DNA of 64,000 nucleotides from Gammaproteobacteria bacterium (GCA_026709365.1 JAPOTD010000102.1:1115-65114); one strand, 5' to 3'; shown: positions 25,591 to 34,896, numbered from the stretch's first letter. A program made the numbers and translations. Notes: generated by a model from the sequence alone, not told the origin.

Positions 25591-27362
25591 TGTCGGAAGT
25601 TCTTGAGCCGCCACTGGCTCACGCAGCCACTGGAGAATCCCCGAATCAGGTGGAGACGCTGCGGCAGCGCTTGGGCGGGGACATCCAGCTCCAGGAGACC
25701 GCTGACGGCATCCCCAACCTGTGGGTGCCCCGCAATCGCTTGCTGGAGGTCATGCGGGGCCTGAAGGACGACTACCCCCTGCTGTTCGACCTGTCCGCCG
25801 TGGACGAGCGCGTCCGCAACAACCGCCACGGCCTGCCGGATGCCGACTTCACGGTGTTCTACCACCTGATTTCCTTGGCGAGGAACTCAGATCTGCGCAT
25901 CAAGGTGGCGCTGCCGGAGGGTGACAGCAGCCTGCCGAGCCTGACCTCCGTTTGGCCAGCCGCCAATTGGTACGAGCGCGAGGCCTATGACATGTTCGGG
26001 GTCAACTTTGAAGGCCATCCGAACCTTTACCGCATTCTCACCCCGGCCCTCTGGGAGGGGCATCCGCTGCGCAAGGAGCATCCGGCCCGCGCCACCGAGA
26101 TGGATCCCTTCCGCATGAGCGACGAGCTGCTCGACGCCCAGCAGGAGAGCCTGCGCTTCAAGCCCGAGGAGTGGGGCATGTCCCGCGGCGCCAAGCACAC
26201 GGACTTCATGTTCCTGAACCTAGGCCCCAACCACCCCAGCGTCCACGGCGTGTTCCGCATCGCCTTGCAGCTCGATGGCGAGGTGGTGGTTGATGCGGTG
26301 CCGGACATCGGCTACCACCATCGGGGTGCCGAGAAGATGGGCGAGCGGCAGTCCTGGCACACCTACATCCCCTACACCGACCGGGTGGACTATTTGGGCG
26401 GGGTGATGAACAACCTGCCCTACGTGATGGCGGTCGAGAAGATGGCCGGCATCGAGGTGCCGGATCGGGCCAAGGTGATCCGCATCATGATGTCCGAGTT
26501 CTTCCGCATCGCCAGCCACCTGCTGTTCTTCGGCACCTTCGCCCAGGACGTCGGCCAGATGTCGCCGGTGTTCTACATGTTCGCCGACCGGGAGCGCCTG
26601 TTCAGCATCGTCGAGGCCATCACCGGCGGACGCATGCACCCGTCCTGGTTCCGCATCGGCGGCGTCGGCCAGGACCTGCCGGAAGGCTGGGACACCATGG
26701 TGCGCGACTTCGTGGACTACATGCCCGCCCGCGTGGACCACTACGACAAGATGGCCACCAAGAACGGCATCCTCAAGCGGCGCACCATCGGCGTCGGCCA
26801 GTACAACAACGCCGAGGCAGTGGAGTGGGGCATCACCGGGCCGGGCATGCGCGCCACGGGCCTGGACTGGGACCTGCGCAAGCAGCGTCCCTACGGCGGC
26901 TACGACCAATTCGACTTTGAAGTGCCCCTGGCCGCCAACGGCGACTGCTACGACCGCTGCGTCGTGCGGGTTGAGGAAATCCGCCAAAGCCTGCGCATCA
27001 TCCGCCAGTGCTTGAACAACATGCCCGCCGGTCCCTACAAGGCCGAACACCCGCAGACCACGCCGCCGCCCAAGGAGCGGACCATGCAGGACATCGAAAC
27101 CCTCATCCAGCACTTCCTCAACGTCAGCTGGGGGCCGGTGATCCCGCCTTCGGAATGCAGCGTGATGATCGAAGCCACCAAGGGTTGGAACTCCTACTAC
27201 CTGACCTCGGACGGCGGCACCATGTCCTACCGCACCCGCATCAGAACCCCCTCGTTTGCGCACCTGCAGATGATTCCGCTCATTTCCCGCGGCTTCATGA
27301 TCGCCGACCTGATCGCCATCATCGCCAGCATCGACTTCGTCATGGCGGACGTGGACCGATGA
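25590..27362 (+). CDS. nuoC: NADH-quinone oxidoreductase fused subunits C and D
   Basis: A 590-residue fusion. The N-terminal NuoC (30-kDa) part to about residue 190 contains [20 protein letters not shown]. The NuoD (49-kDa) part follows with [36 protein letters not shown] and the quinone-site region [15 protein letters not shown]. The NuoCD fusion is the gammaproteobacterial arrangement. The protein lies at the junction of the peripheral and membrane arms and shapes the quinone-binding site. It overlaps both nuoB and nuoE. Confidence 0.96.
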   Translation: MSEVLEPPLAHAATGESPNQVETLRQRLGGDIQLQETADGIPNLWVPRNRLLEVMRGLKDDYPLLFDLSAVDERVRNNRHGLPDADFTVFYHLISLARNSDLRIKVALPEGDSSLPSLTSVWPAANWYEREAYDMFGVNFEGHPNLYRILTPALWEGHPLRKEHPARATEMDPFRMSDELLDAQQESLRFKPEEWGMSRGAKHTDFMFLNLGPNHPSVHGVFRIALQLDGEVVVDAVPDIGYHHRGAEKMGERQSWHTYIPYTDRVDYLGGVMNNLPYVMAVEKMAGIEVPDRAKVIRIMMSEFFRIASHLLFFGTFAQDVGQMSPVFYMFADRERLFSIVEAITGGRMHPSWFRIGGVGQDLPEGWDTMVRDFVDYMPARVDHYDKMATKNGILKRRTIGVGQYNNAEAVEWGITGPGMRATGLDWDLRKQRPYGGYDQFDFEVPLAANGDCYDRCVVRVEEIRQSLRIIRQCLNNMPAGPYKAEHPQTTPPPKERTMQDIETLIQHFLNVSWGPVIPPSECSVMIEATKGWNSYYLTSDGGTMSYRTRIRTPSFAHLQMIPLISRGFMIADLIAIIASIDFVMADVDR

Positions 27363-27847
27363 GCGAGCCGGCTCTCATTCCCGTTCTCTCCGACGAGGAG
27401 GTGCGGGAGATCGAAGAGGAGTGTGCCCACCTGCCGGATCGCAAGTCCGCGGCCATTGATGCGATGATGATCGTCCAGCGCCATCGGGGCTGGGTGTCCG
27501 ACGAGAGCTTAGGCGCCATCGCCCACGTGCTGGGCATGTCGGTGGAGAACCTCGACAGCATCGCCACCTTCTACAACCTGATCTTCCGCAAGCCGGTGGG
27601 GCGGCACGTGGTGATGGTTTGCGACAGCGTCTCCTGCTACGTCATGGGCGCCGATGCCCTGCGCAAGCGCATCGAGGCGCACCTCGGCATTGGCATGGGG
27701 CAAACCACGGCCGATGGCCGCTTCACCCTGCTGCCCATCGTTTGCTTGGGCGCCTGCGACAAGGCGCCGACCATGATGATCGGCGACGAACTCATCGAGA
27801 ACGTGGATGCCGAGCAGCTCGACGGCATTTTCGGGAGGTTCGAGTAG
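27359..27847 (+). CDS. nuoE: NADH-quinone oxidoreductase subunit E
   Basis: A 162-residue peripheral subunit holding the N1a [2Fe-2S] cluster. Ligands are the paired cysteines in [12 protein letters not shown] (about residues 87-98) and in [11 protein letters not shown] (about residues 129-139). The ATG at 27359 overlaps the nuoCD stop (ATGA), and its TAG overlaps the GTG of nuoF. Size matches the E. coli protein. Confidence 0.96.
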   Translation: MSEPALIPVLSDEEVREIEEECAHLPDRKSAAIDAMMIVQRHRGWVSDESLGAIAHVLGMSVENLDSIATFYNLIFRKPVGRHVVMVCDSVSCYVMGADALRKRIEAHLGIGMGQTTADGRFTLLPIVCLGACDKAPTMMIGDELIENVDAEQLDGIFGRFE

Positions 27848-29145
27848 TGGCCAGCGGTGAGCGCCCCCTGATCGGCATCGTTGATGACGTGGGCGGATTG
27901 GTGGACCTGGTGGCCTACGAATCCCATGAGGGCTATGCGGGCGCCCGCCAAGCGGTTTCCGGCATGGCGCCCGCCGAAGTGATTGCGCTGGTCAAGGACG
28001 CCAACCTCCGTGGGCGGGGCGGGGCCGGGTTCCCCACTGGCCTGAAGTGGAGCTTCGTGCCCCAGGGCGAGGCTTCGGACGGCGGCCTGAAGTACCTGGT
28101 CTGCAACGGCGACGAGATGGAACCGGGCACCTTCAAGGACCGCTACCTCCTGGAGCACAACCCGCACCTGCTGGTGGAGGGCATGATCATCGGCGCCTAC
28201 GCCATCGGCGCGGCCCAGGGCTACGTCTTTCTGCGCGGCGAGTACCACGAGCCGTACCGCCAACTGCAGAAGGCCATTGACGATGCCAAGGCCCGGGGCT
28301 ACCTCGGCCAAAACATCTTCGGCAGCGGCTTCGATTTCGACCTGCGCATCCACCGCAGCGCGGGCCGCTACATCTGCGGCGAGGAGACCGCGCTGCTGAA
28401 CGCCCTGGAGGGCAAGCGGGCGCAGCCGCGCACCAAGCCGCCGTTCCCGCCCGCCAGCGGCGCTTGGGGGCGCCCCACCATCGTCAACAACGTCGAAACC
28501 TTCTGCAACGTGCCGGGCATCCTGCGCCAGGGCGCGGACTGGTATCAGGGGCTTGGGTTGGGCGACGATGCGGGCACCAAGCTCTACGGCGTATCCGGCC
28601 GCGTCAACAAGCCGGGCCTGTGGGAGCTGCCCATCGGCACCACCATCCGCGAGATCATCGACGTCCACGCCGGCGGCATGCAGGACGGCTACAAGCTGCG
28701 CGGCCTGCTGCCGGGCGGCGCATCCACCGACTTCCTGGTCGAACAGCACTTCGACCTCGCCATGGACTACGGCACCATCCAAGCGGCGGGCAGCCGCATG
28801 GGCACCGGCACCATGATCCTCATGGATGACTCCATCTGCCCGGTGGACATGTGCCGCAACCTGGAGCATTTCTTCGCCCAGGAATCCTGCGGCTTCTGCA
28901 CCCCCTGCCGGGAGGGCCTGCCTTGGGTGGAGCAGCTGCTGACCGACATCGAGGAAGGCCGCGGCCAGCCCGGCGACTTGGAATTGCTTGAGCGCAACGC
29001 CCAGTTCATCGGCGGCGTCACCAACACCTTCTGCCTGCACGCGCCCGGTGCGATCGAGCCGCTGGCCAGTGCGCTGAAATACTTCCGGGAGGATTTTGAG
29101 GAGCACATTCGTATTGGCGAGTGCCCGTATCGACGGGGCGGGTGA
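27847..29145 (+). CDS. nuoF: NADH-quinone oxidoreductase subunit F (NADH-binding)
   Basis: A 432-residue flavoprotein that accepts hydride from NADH. It shows GRGGAGFPTGLKW (NADH/FMN loop, about residues 56-68), CNGDEMEPGTFKDR (FMN site), and the N3 [4Fe-4S] motif ESCGFCTPCREG plus a later cysteine in NTFCLHAPG. GTG start at 27847, coupled to the nuoE stop. This is the last gene before the complex I operon is interrupted: nuoG, expected next, lies 8.2 kb further right. Confidence 0.96.
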   Translation: MASGERPLIGIVDDVGGLVDLVAYESHEGYAGARQAVSGMAPAEVIALVKDANLRGRGGAGFPTGLKWSFVPQGEASDGGLKYLVCNGDEMEPGTFKDRYLLEHNPHLLVEGMIIGAYAIGAAQGYVFLRGEYHEPYRQLQKAIDDAKARGYLGQNIFGSGFDFDLRIHRSAGRYICGEETALLNALEGKRAQPRTKPPFPPASGAWGRPTIVNNVETFCNVPGILRQGADWYQGLGLGDDAGTKLYGVSGRVNKPGLWELPIGTTIREIIDVHAGGMQDGYKLRGLLPGGASTDFLVEQHFDLAMDYGTIQAAGSRMGTGTMILMDDSICPVDMCRNLEHFFAQESCGFCTPCREGLPWVEQLLTDIEEGRGQPGDLELLERNAQFIGGVTNTFCLHAPGAIEPLASALKYFREDFEEHIRIGECPYRRGG

Positions 29146-29269
29146 GGCCCATTGCATGGAGCCGTCGGAAGCGGAGCAACGCCCAGCAAAGACCGGCATG
29201 CGGGCCTTCTGCAACTTCAAGGCAGACAGCGCTGGCCAGTCACTGCATTCTGTGGCTGCTCCCCGCCTG

Positions 29270-30874
29270 CTACATGCCCCAGACGGTGACGGACACTCCG
29301 TCGTGATCCTTGATGCGACGAAACAGCTTCTCGCTCCACGGCTTGCCGTCGGTTCGGTCGAACAGCACCAAGTGCCCCTCTGACGTACCCCACTCGTCCA
29401 TGTAAGCGGTCGTCTGCGGCAGCCCGGTGCGTAGCGCCGCGGCGAGCCCATCCCGCATCAGCTTGCACTCGATGACCACCCGCTGCTCCGAGCGCGGCGC
29501 AGCGCCGCCCTCCGACCGTTCGGCCAAGGGCCAGACCACTGCCAGATCGACCCGGCCGCGGCCGATGCCGTACTCCCGATCAATCCGCCCGCCGCTGTTG
29601 ACCACCCGCTGCAGGAAGCATTGCAGCAGAAGCTGCGGCCCGGCCTCCTTGTACTGGAAACGCTCGTCCCAATGCGCCGCGTTGGTGCGGAAGTAGTCCT
29701 GAAAAGCCTCAAGCAGCGCGTCCATGCGCAGCTTGCCGTCGTCATTCACGTACCACGCGGTCTCTTGGGTCATCGCCTCCTGCTGCGCGTAGGTCAGTTC
29801 GCGCGGAATCACCTCTTGGTAGATCGGGTTGGCGATGGCCACCGGCTTTGTCTGGGCCACCAGTCCGAGGTCGCGCACGTACTGAAGATCCTCGTTGCGG
29901 AACGGCTGCACCTGCGGTTCGCCGCTCAGGATCGGCTCGATCACGCGCCGCACACGATGTTCCTCGAGCTTGTGTACGAGTTGGTCCAGATGTGTGTCTC
30001 GACGCAGGATAAGACGCTCACGGGCCTCGGTCACGGGGGCTAGGCCCACTTCCCGCGAACGGTCGCGCACCCCAGCCTTTTCGAAGCAGGCTTCGTTGGC
30101 CAAAGCGTTCACCAACCAAGGCTGCCCTTGGGTAAGATGGAACACCTCCGCAATCGCCGCCTCAGTAAACCGCTGGCCGGTCTCATCGGTGTGCCGGCCG
30201 AGCAGTTCGCACACCTCGCGCCTGCTGAAGTCGCCAAGACGCAGGGATTTGGCTTTGACGTTGAATGCGCTCCCCCCCAGAACCGGATCCTTCTCCGACG
30301 AAGCGTGAATGCGGTAGTCACGCACATCGCGCACACCGCACAAAATGACGCTTTGCGGGAAGCGCGCCGGACGCTCAGCGTATCCCGCGCGCAGCTGGCG
30401 CAGCACGGACACCAGCGTGTCGCCGATGAGGGAATCGATCTCGTCAATGAACAGGACAACGGGCTTGGAGTCCGATCCGGCCCAACGCTGCAGCGTCGCC
30501 TGCAGGGCGGCGTAGGGACCCCTCGTGGAAAGCAGTTCCGGCCAGACCTCCTGAACCGATGTGTCGCCCAAGGTATCGACGCACTGGTCCGACAGCATGC
30601 CGAGGATGGTTTGAATGCCCGCGCCGACATCCTCCCGCGCCATCTGGGCCGGCTCCACGTTCACATAGACGCAGCGGTGGTGGCCCGCCTCGTTGAGCCG
30701 ATCGCGAAGGGCCAGCAGCGCCGTCGTCTTGCCGGTCTGGCGCGGCGCGTGCAGCACGAAGTAGCGCCAGTCATCGATCAAGCGATGGAGCTCTTCAAGA
30801 TCGAGCCGCGAGAGCGGCGGAACCTGATAGTGACGCGCTGCGACCATCGGGCCCGCTGTGTTGAAGAATCGCAT
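29270..30874 (-). CDS. AAA ATPase with C-terminal PD-(D/E)XK nuclease-like domain
   Basis: A 534-residue protein. The N-terminal ATPase has Walker A APRQTGKTTALLAL (about residues 43-56) and Walker B VVLFIDEIDSLIG (about residues 138-150). The C-terminal part (about residues 425-530) has the PD-(D/E)XK pattern: aspartate in GRVDLAVVWP, IECKL as the E-x-K pair, and a following glutamine in GLPQTTAYMD. The family is widespread, usually solitary and uncharacterised. It is convergent with nuoF and lies at the left end of the segment that separates nuoF from nuoG. A role in mobile-element biology or defence is possible but unproven. Confidence 0.82.
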   Translation of the reverse strand: MRFFNTAGPMVAARHYQVPPLSRLDLEELHRLIDDWRYFVLHAPRQTGKTTALLALRDRLNEAGHHRCVYVNVEPAQMAREDVGAGIQTILGMLSDQCVDTLGDTSVQEVWPELLSTRGPYAALQATLQRWAGSDSKPVVLFIDEIDSLIGDTLVSVLRQLRAGYAERPARFPQSVILCGVRDVRDYRIHASSEKDPVLGGSAFNVKAKSLRLGDFSRREVCELLGRHTDETGQRFTEAAIAEVFHLTQGQPWLVNALANEACFEKAGVRDRSREVGLAPVTEARERLILRRDTHLDQLVHKLEEHRVRRVIEPILSGEPQVQPFRNEDLQYVRDLGLVAQTKPVAIANPIYQEVIPRELTYAQQEAMTQETAWYVNDDGKLRMDALLEAFQDYFRTNAAHWDERFQYKEAGPQLLLQCFLQRVVNSGGRIDREYGIGRGRVDLAVVWPLAERSEGGAAPRSEQRVVIECKLMRDGLAAALRTGLPQTTAYMDEWGTSEGHLVLFDRTDGKPWSEKLFRRIKDHDGVSVTVWGM

Positions 30875-30905
30875 GGCGCAATGCTGTCACGCGGGCTGTT
30901 CGAGG

Positions 30906-31002
30906 GCAAGGCGCACCCGCTTTGCGGGTGCGTATGGAGTTTCGCTGGCGCGAAACTCCGCGCTGGTCGCTTAGGCCGGATTCCGATATGTCTCTGAGCC
31001 GG
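30906..31002 (+). repeat. Dispersed modular palindromic repeat, copy 2
   Basis: Block order: hairpin GCGCACCCGC-TTT-GCGGGTGCG, core palindrome GGAGTTTCGC/GCGAAACTCC with loop TGGC, then the tail CGCTTAGGCCGGATTCCGAT ending near TGTCTCTGAGCC. The core is identical to copy 1 at 2286-2309. It directly precedes the MITE-like palindrome. Confidence 0.85.
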
Positions 31003-31016
31003 CAAGCACACTGGGG

Positions 31017-31268
31017 AACCTCTGATCAAGTCCCGTTCGTTCAGCGCTTCACTGCTTGAGGGCCGAAACGGCCCCGCCGGGAGCAGCTCCCTGTCCGCAG
31101 GCGGAGCGGAACTCGGGCCCAAGCGCCGTGAAGCGCCCTTCGGGAGCGCCTGTGGGCTGCGCTGGCGGCGTTGCGGCTCATTGTGTGGGGGCCTGCCACA
31201 CGGCTTCGCCGCGCCTTGCCAGCGCACCCCACAGGCCGCTCTGAACTTCCGGGACTTGATCAGAGGCT
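31017..31268. mobile_element. MITE-like element: about 250 bp with perfect 16-bp terminal inverted repeats and nested palindromes
   Basis: Termini CCTCTGATCAAGTCCC (31019-31034) and GGGACTTGATCAGAGG (31251-31266) are exact reverse complements, with weaker pairing continuing inward (GTTCAG). Inside, 31148-31166 and 31218-31236 form a second 19-bp inverted pair with one mismatch. No protein is encoded. It occupies much of the 657-base gap 30875-31531, which also holds repeat copy 2. No target-site duplication could be recognised. It could be a non-autonomous transposable element or a strongly folded RNA; no other copy is in the window. Confidence 0.6.
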
Positions 31269-31531
31269 CCTTGGGGCTTTCAGCCTCGGCAACTTCTGTT
31301 GTTGATTAAGTATGGGCAAGTCTGGCTCAGGTTTTCCGCGTCGAGAGCAAGATGCCCCTCAGAGCGGAAATCCCGCCCTCTTGTTCGCCATTGATTGAGG
31401 ATGGTTCCAGCCCAGCCCAGCGCTGTCGGAGGCGATAGAGGGAATCGCCGTTTCAAATCTAAACTACGACCGTATTTGACGCACTCAGTGGCTACGCTTG
31501 CCCTCCATTCAAAGCCAAGGAGGGCCTAACC

Positions 31532-32599
31532 ATGACCAAGGCGAACACCCTATGCGAAGTGGCGCAGTTCAACGACATTTTGCGAACCAGCGGGCTTGAT
31601 CCACGCTGCATCAATCAGGCTGCCGGGAATGTCCCCAAGCTGATCGACGCCTTTGAAGCCCAACCGGAAAACCGGGCTGGCCAGCGGGTGCGAAAGTCGG
31701 CTCGGCAGGCGGTGCGGCGGACGCTGGCGCACTTGGCCAGCGCCGCCCGCCACGTCAGCGACGGCAGTGCCAGCCGTGGCGAGTCCCGCAAGCTGATTCG
31801 CTTCGCGGGCTGCTGCGAAGACTTCATCGAGCTTGAGCGCCGCGCCTCGCGGTACCGCGGCCTCCACAACAAGATCGTGCAAGGCATCAACGACCGCAAG
31901 TCTCGCGAGCAGGCGCGGAAAATCCGCCTGGACGATGAGCACAGCCTGCTGGAGGTCAAGACCGTCAGCCAACTGCGGTCCGTGGGCAAGCAGTTGCGCA
32001 ATTGCATCTCAGGCCATTTGGGAGGGGACTATCGTGACGCGCTGCGGCAGGGTGAGTCTGAGTTCTGGGCGCTGCGCCGGCAAGGGGAGTGCGTGGGTTT
32101 GCTCAGCATTGATGTCGCAACCCGGAAAATCGAGGAGTGCGCCGGCGCGGACAATGAACCCGTTGGCTGGCAACGGCGCGGGCTTCTCGCATTGCAGCGA
32201 GCGCTGAACGCGGCCGGTGACGAGATCAAGGAGTTTGTTGAGTCCGGCGCCTTCAGCCTGTTCGCGCATCAGCCGAATCTGCGCCCGGTGCCCTTGCAAG
32301 TTGGCAAGCGAACCCACCAAGTTTGGAGCACAAGGGAGGAGCTCATCATCCGCGACGACCGCAAGCGTTGGTCGCGGTTCAGGCTTTGCCTTCGGCGGCG
32401 GCGCGACTTCCCGTCCTGCGAGGCCACCTACGGCTCGGCGCTGGATTCGGACGAGTTGCTTTGCATGGTTGCCGTTTCCTGCGAGCTTGCTGCGGTGATC
32501 GCCAACAGCCTGCCCGCAAGAGATACGGGGGACTCTGACGCTTCGCGGCACCGGCGGGGCCGTCGCCCCCGGCCGCCACGCGGAAGGCGGCGCGTTTGA
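31532..32599 (+). CDS. PcfJ-like domain protein
   Basis: A 355-residue protein with ATG at 31532 after AAGGAGG. The N-terminal 130 residues are helical and basic. The centre (about residues 148-215) contains VGKQLRNCISGHLGGDYRD, EFWALRRQGECVGLLSIDV and a later ECAGADNEPV. This matches the pattern of PcfJ-like proteins: NC..., a tyrosine-glycine stretch, a strand with basic and aliphatic residues, then a G-N motif. PcfJ-like proteins are found on conjugative and phage elements and their function is not known. The C-terminal tail is Arg-rich. A decayed copy of its N-terminal region lies at 34003-34110, flanking the WYL gene on the other side. Confidence 0.65.
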   Translation: MTKANTLCEVAQFNDILRTSGLDPRCINQAAGNVPKLIDAFEAQPENRAGQRVRKSARQAVRRTLAHLASAARHVSDGSASRGESRKLIRFAGCCEDFIELERRASRYRGLHNKIVQGINDRKSREQARKIRLDDEHSLLEVKTVSQLRSVGKQLRNCISGHLGGDYRDALRQGESEFWALRRQGECVGLLSIDVATRKIEECAGADNEPVGWQRRGLLALQRALNAAGDEIKEFVESGAFSLFAHQPNLRPVPLQVGKRTHQVWSTREELIIRDDRKRWSRFRLCLRRRRDFPSCEATYGSALDSDELLCMVAVSCELAAVIANSLPARDTGDSDASRHRRGRRPRPPRGRRRV

Positions 32600-32719
32600 G
32601 TCGCAAGCGCCCTGCGGGCATCCTTGGCGGGTTCGACCCAAAACGCGTGGCGTCGGGACAGGGGAGGTGCGGGCTTTGGCGGAAGTGATGATGAATTTGA
32701 CGACCGGGCGGCGAAACCC

Positions 32720-33709
32720 ATGCGATACGAGCGGCTAAACAACATCATCCAACTCGCCACCTTGCTCCAAGTCCGGCGCGGCGGACTGACCTTGGATGAC
32801 GTGATGCGGGAGTTCAACGTCAGCCGCCGAACGGCGGAGCGCCTGCGCGATGTCGTGGAAGCGGCCTTCGGGCCGCTGATGACCTTGGATGCCGAGGATC
32901 GGCGAGTCCACTGGCGCCTGGACTCCCGCAACTTGGGTGGGTTGATCCGCGTCTCCGACGAGGAGCTGGCCAACTTGGCCACGGCGGCGGCCAGCTTGGA
33001 TCGCTCCGGCCTTGCGGAACAGGCGGCTTCGCTGCAAGCGCTGGCTGACAAGCTGAAGGCCAAGGCACGGTCCGGCTCGCCGCAGGATGCCGGTGCGGGA
33101 ACCGAGGAGTTGCTGCGGGCCGAAGGATTGGCCATGCGTCCCGGTCCCCGCCAACAGCTTGAGGACGGGTTGCTCTCCACGGTGCGGGAAGCCATCCGGC
33201 GAAGGCGCGTCCTGACCTTCGACTATGCGGCGCGAGGGCCGGGGGCGCCGAACAAGCGCCGCCGGGTGCGTCCCTACGGCGTGCTTTACGGCAACCGCGC
33301 CCTGCTGGTGGCCCCTACCGAGCGCCATGACGATGTGCTGCTTTGGCGGCTGTCCAGCGTCCGTGGCGCAAAGGTCACGGATGCCGCCTTCATGCCGGAC
33401 GCAGGCTTCGACTTGACCGCGTTCGCCAAGCGCGCCTTTGGCGTGTTTCAGGAACGCCCGTTCAACGTGACGCTACGGTTCACGCCGAACGCCGCACCGG
33501 ATGCGGCCGCCTTCCTGTTTCACCCGGACCAGCAGGTCGAGCGTCACGACGACGGGTCTTTGCGCGTCCGCTTTAGGGCTGGCGGTGCCCTGGAGATGTG
33601 CTGGCACCTGTGTACTTGGGGCGAAGAGGTCGCCATAGAGCGACCTGACCGCTTGCGAAAGCAAATGACGGACCTCTGCGCTGCGCTGGCAGCGCATCAC
33701 GCTCGCTGA
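32720..33709 (+). CDS. WYL-domain transcriptional regulator
   Basis: A 329-residue regulator from ATG 32720 (MRYERLNNIIQLATLLQ). The N-terminal winged helix-turn-helix includes LTLDDVMREFNVSRRTAERL (about residues 23-42). A WYL domain at about residues 145-225 includes RRRVLTFDYAARG, RRRVRPYGVLYGNRALLVA and WRLSSVRGAKV. A WCX-like C-terminal extension follows. WYL proteins bind ligands such as nucleic acids and often control DNA-damage or phage-defence genes. It follows the PcfJ-like gene with a gap of about 120 bases and could regulate it. The in-frame sequence upstream of 32720 is not needed. Confidence 0.85.
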   Translation: MRYERLNNIIQLATLLQVRRGGLTLDDVMREFNVSRRTAERLRDVVEAAFGPLMTLDAEDRRVHWRLDSRNLGGLIRVSDEELANLATAAASLDRSGLAEQAASLQALADKLKAKARSGSPQDAGAGTEELLRAEGLAMRPGPRQQLEDGLLSTVREAIRRRRVLTFDYAARGPGAPNKRRRVRPYGVLYGNRALLVAPTERHDDVLLWRLSSVRGAKVTDAAFMPDAGFDLTAFAKRAFGVFQERPFNVTLRFTPNAAPDAAAFLFHPDQQVERHDDGSLRVRFRAGGALEMCWHLCTWGEEVAIERPDRLRKQMTDLCAALAAHHAR

Positions 33710-33787
33710 TGGGAGCGTCTGATTGCGTGGAAATGGCAGCAAATTAGCTACTTTTTTGGAGCAGGCAGGAGTTGAGCCGTCAGCAAA

Positions 33788-33955
33788 CTGGAGCATTGGG
33801 GTTATACCGCCCGCGTTGATTTTGATGAGGTTGATCGTGTCTTCGTCGGCCACCTCGTGGGAATCAAGGACATTGTCGGCTTTCACGACAAGACAGTGGA
33901 TGAGCTTGAAGCCGCTTTTGAGGAATCTGTTGAGGAATACATCGCCATCAACTAA
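33788..33955 (+). pseudogene. Remnant of a HicB-type antitoxin
   Basis: One frame reads LEHWGYTARVDFDEVD, VFVGHLVGIKDIVGFHDKT and VDELEAAFEESVEEYIAIN before TAA at 33953. This is the HicB N-terminal (RNase-H-like) half in the type GYTGRIEYDDED...LGL.D...F...TV.EL...F..SVDDYL. A TGA stop lies in frame just before, with no ATG or GTG, and the ribbon-helix-helix C-terminus is absent. No HicA is adjacent. It sits in the 454-base gap 33710-34163 together with the PcfJ-like remnant; nothing else was recognised there. Confidence 0.7.
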
Positions 33956-34002
33956 GTTTCCGAGCCAGCACTGCACGAGCAACTGGCGTGCGCCGCGGCT
34001 AA

Positions 34003-34110
34003 GTCAAACAGGCTGCCGGTAGCGTCGCCAAGCTAATTGAGGCGCAGTCGGAAAGCGGGCGGGGCGACGGGTGCGGAAGCCGGTTCGACAAGCGATGCGG
34101 CAGGTGGCCC
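34003..34110 (+). pseudogene. Decayed N-terminal copy of the PcfJ-like gene
   Basis: The frame from 34006 gives KQAAGSVAKLIEAQ, matching NQAAGNVPKLIDAF near residue 28 of the protein encoded at 31532. The nucleotide similarity continues with indels through GGGTGCGGAAGCCGGTTCGA, versus GGGTGCGAAAGTCGGCTCGG in the intact gene. It has no start codon and only about 35 codons. It shows that the PcfJ-like gene was once duplicated across the WYL gene or that an extra copy was inserted here and decayed. Confidence 0.65.
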
Positions 34111-34163
34111 GCTGCCAGTCAGGCGGGGTGAGTCATTTCTCCGCGAGGTTTGGAGCGCTCAGT

Positions 34164-34745
34164 TCATGTCCCCTGAAGCTTGGAAAGCAGGGGTGCCAAG
34201 AACGGCTTGTGCGTTCGGAGCTCGTTGTGGCTCAGGCCGTTCAGCTCGTAGGGGAGCACCAGCCAGCGGTCGGTCTCGTGCAGGTGGTAGTCCGGCATCC
34301 GGCCGGTGCGATTGCGGGCGGGCTTGCACCAAGGCACTGCGATGCGGATGTCGTGCGGCAGGTTCAGCCTCATGCGCGACGCAAGCCGGTCGATCACCGC
34401 CTTCACGTTGAGGCCGGTGCTGTAAACGTCATCGACAATGAGCAGCCCGTCCTCGGCATTCATGGTTTCCAGCAGGTACTGGGTGCCGTGTACCCGGATC
34501 TCCGAAGAGGCCTCGTCCACCATGCGCTGGTAGCGCTCCATGCCGCGATAGGAGGTGCGCAGCGAGATGTGGTCGGTCTCCACCCCGAGATGCTGCAGGC
34601 ACTCCTGCACAGCGATGCCCACCGAACTGCCGCCGCGCCACAGGCCGACGATGAAGCTTGGCCGGAAGCCGCTGTTAAAGATCTGCACGCCGAGACGGTA
34701 GGCGTCGAGCAGGAGCTCCTCTTCGGTGACGAATATTCTGTCCAC
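34164..34745 (-). CDS. Hypoxanthine-guanine-type phosphoribosyltransferase (paralogue 1)
   Basis: A 193-residue type I phosphoribosyltransferase using GTG 34745; the frame stays open further upstream, but that part is translation of repeat copy 3. The PRPP motif is LLIVDDVYSTG (about residues 107-117). The N-terminal FRPSFIVGLWRGGSSVGIAV block resembles the purine PRTase fold with its PPi loop. It salvages a purine base with PRPP or may act on a related base. The neighbouring divergent gene at 34984 is a clear paralogue sharing the block FRPSFI...WRGG...G.AVQE. The start is uncertain because no good ribosome site is seen. Confidence 0.8.
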   Translation of the reverse strand: MDRIFVTEEELLLDAYRLGVQIFNSGFRPSFIVGLWRGGSSVGIAVQECLQHLGVETDHISLRTSYRGMERYQRMVDEASSEIRVHGTQYLLETMNAEDGLLIVDDVYSTGLNVKAVIDRLASRMRLNLPHDIRIAVPWCKPARNRTGRMPDYHLHETDRWLVLPYELNGLSHNELRTHKPFLAPLLSKLQGT

Positions 34746-34810
34746 GGAATGGGGCACGCTTGCTTGTATTGAGAGGGAGGCAGCATACTTTACTGCGCCC
34801 GGCGCTTGAA

Positions 34811-34896
34811 GCACGCCCGCGAAGCGGGCGCGTTGGAGTTTCGCCGCGCGAAACTCGGCTGCCGTAGGGTGGGTCAGGTTCCGACGTTTTCTGAAC
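34811..34896 (+). repeat. Dispersed modular palindromic repeat, copy 3
   Basis: Located between two divergent phosphoribosyltransferase genes. Blocks: hairpin CGCCCGC-GAA-GCGGGCG, core palindrome GAGTTTCGC-C-GCGCGAAACTC (shorter loop than copies 1 and 2), then tail GGGTGGGTCAGGTTCCGACG and TTTTCTGAAC. Another half palindrome (CGGAGTTTCGCG) is present near 34937. Its position means it could carry or affect both promoters. Confidence 0.8.

Noticed and set aside
27637..29451. A 604-codon minus-strand frame across nuoE and nuoF
   Set aside because: Both nuo genes are complete and conserved on the other strand; the frame has no recognisable domain and no credible start.
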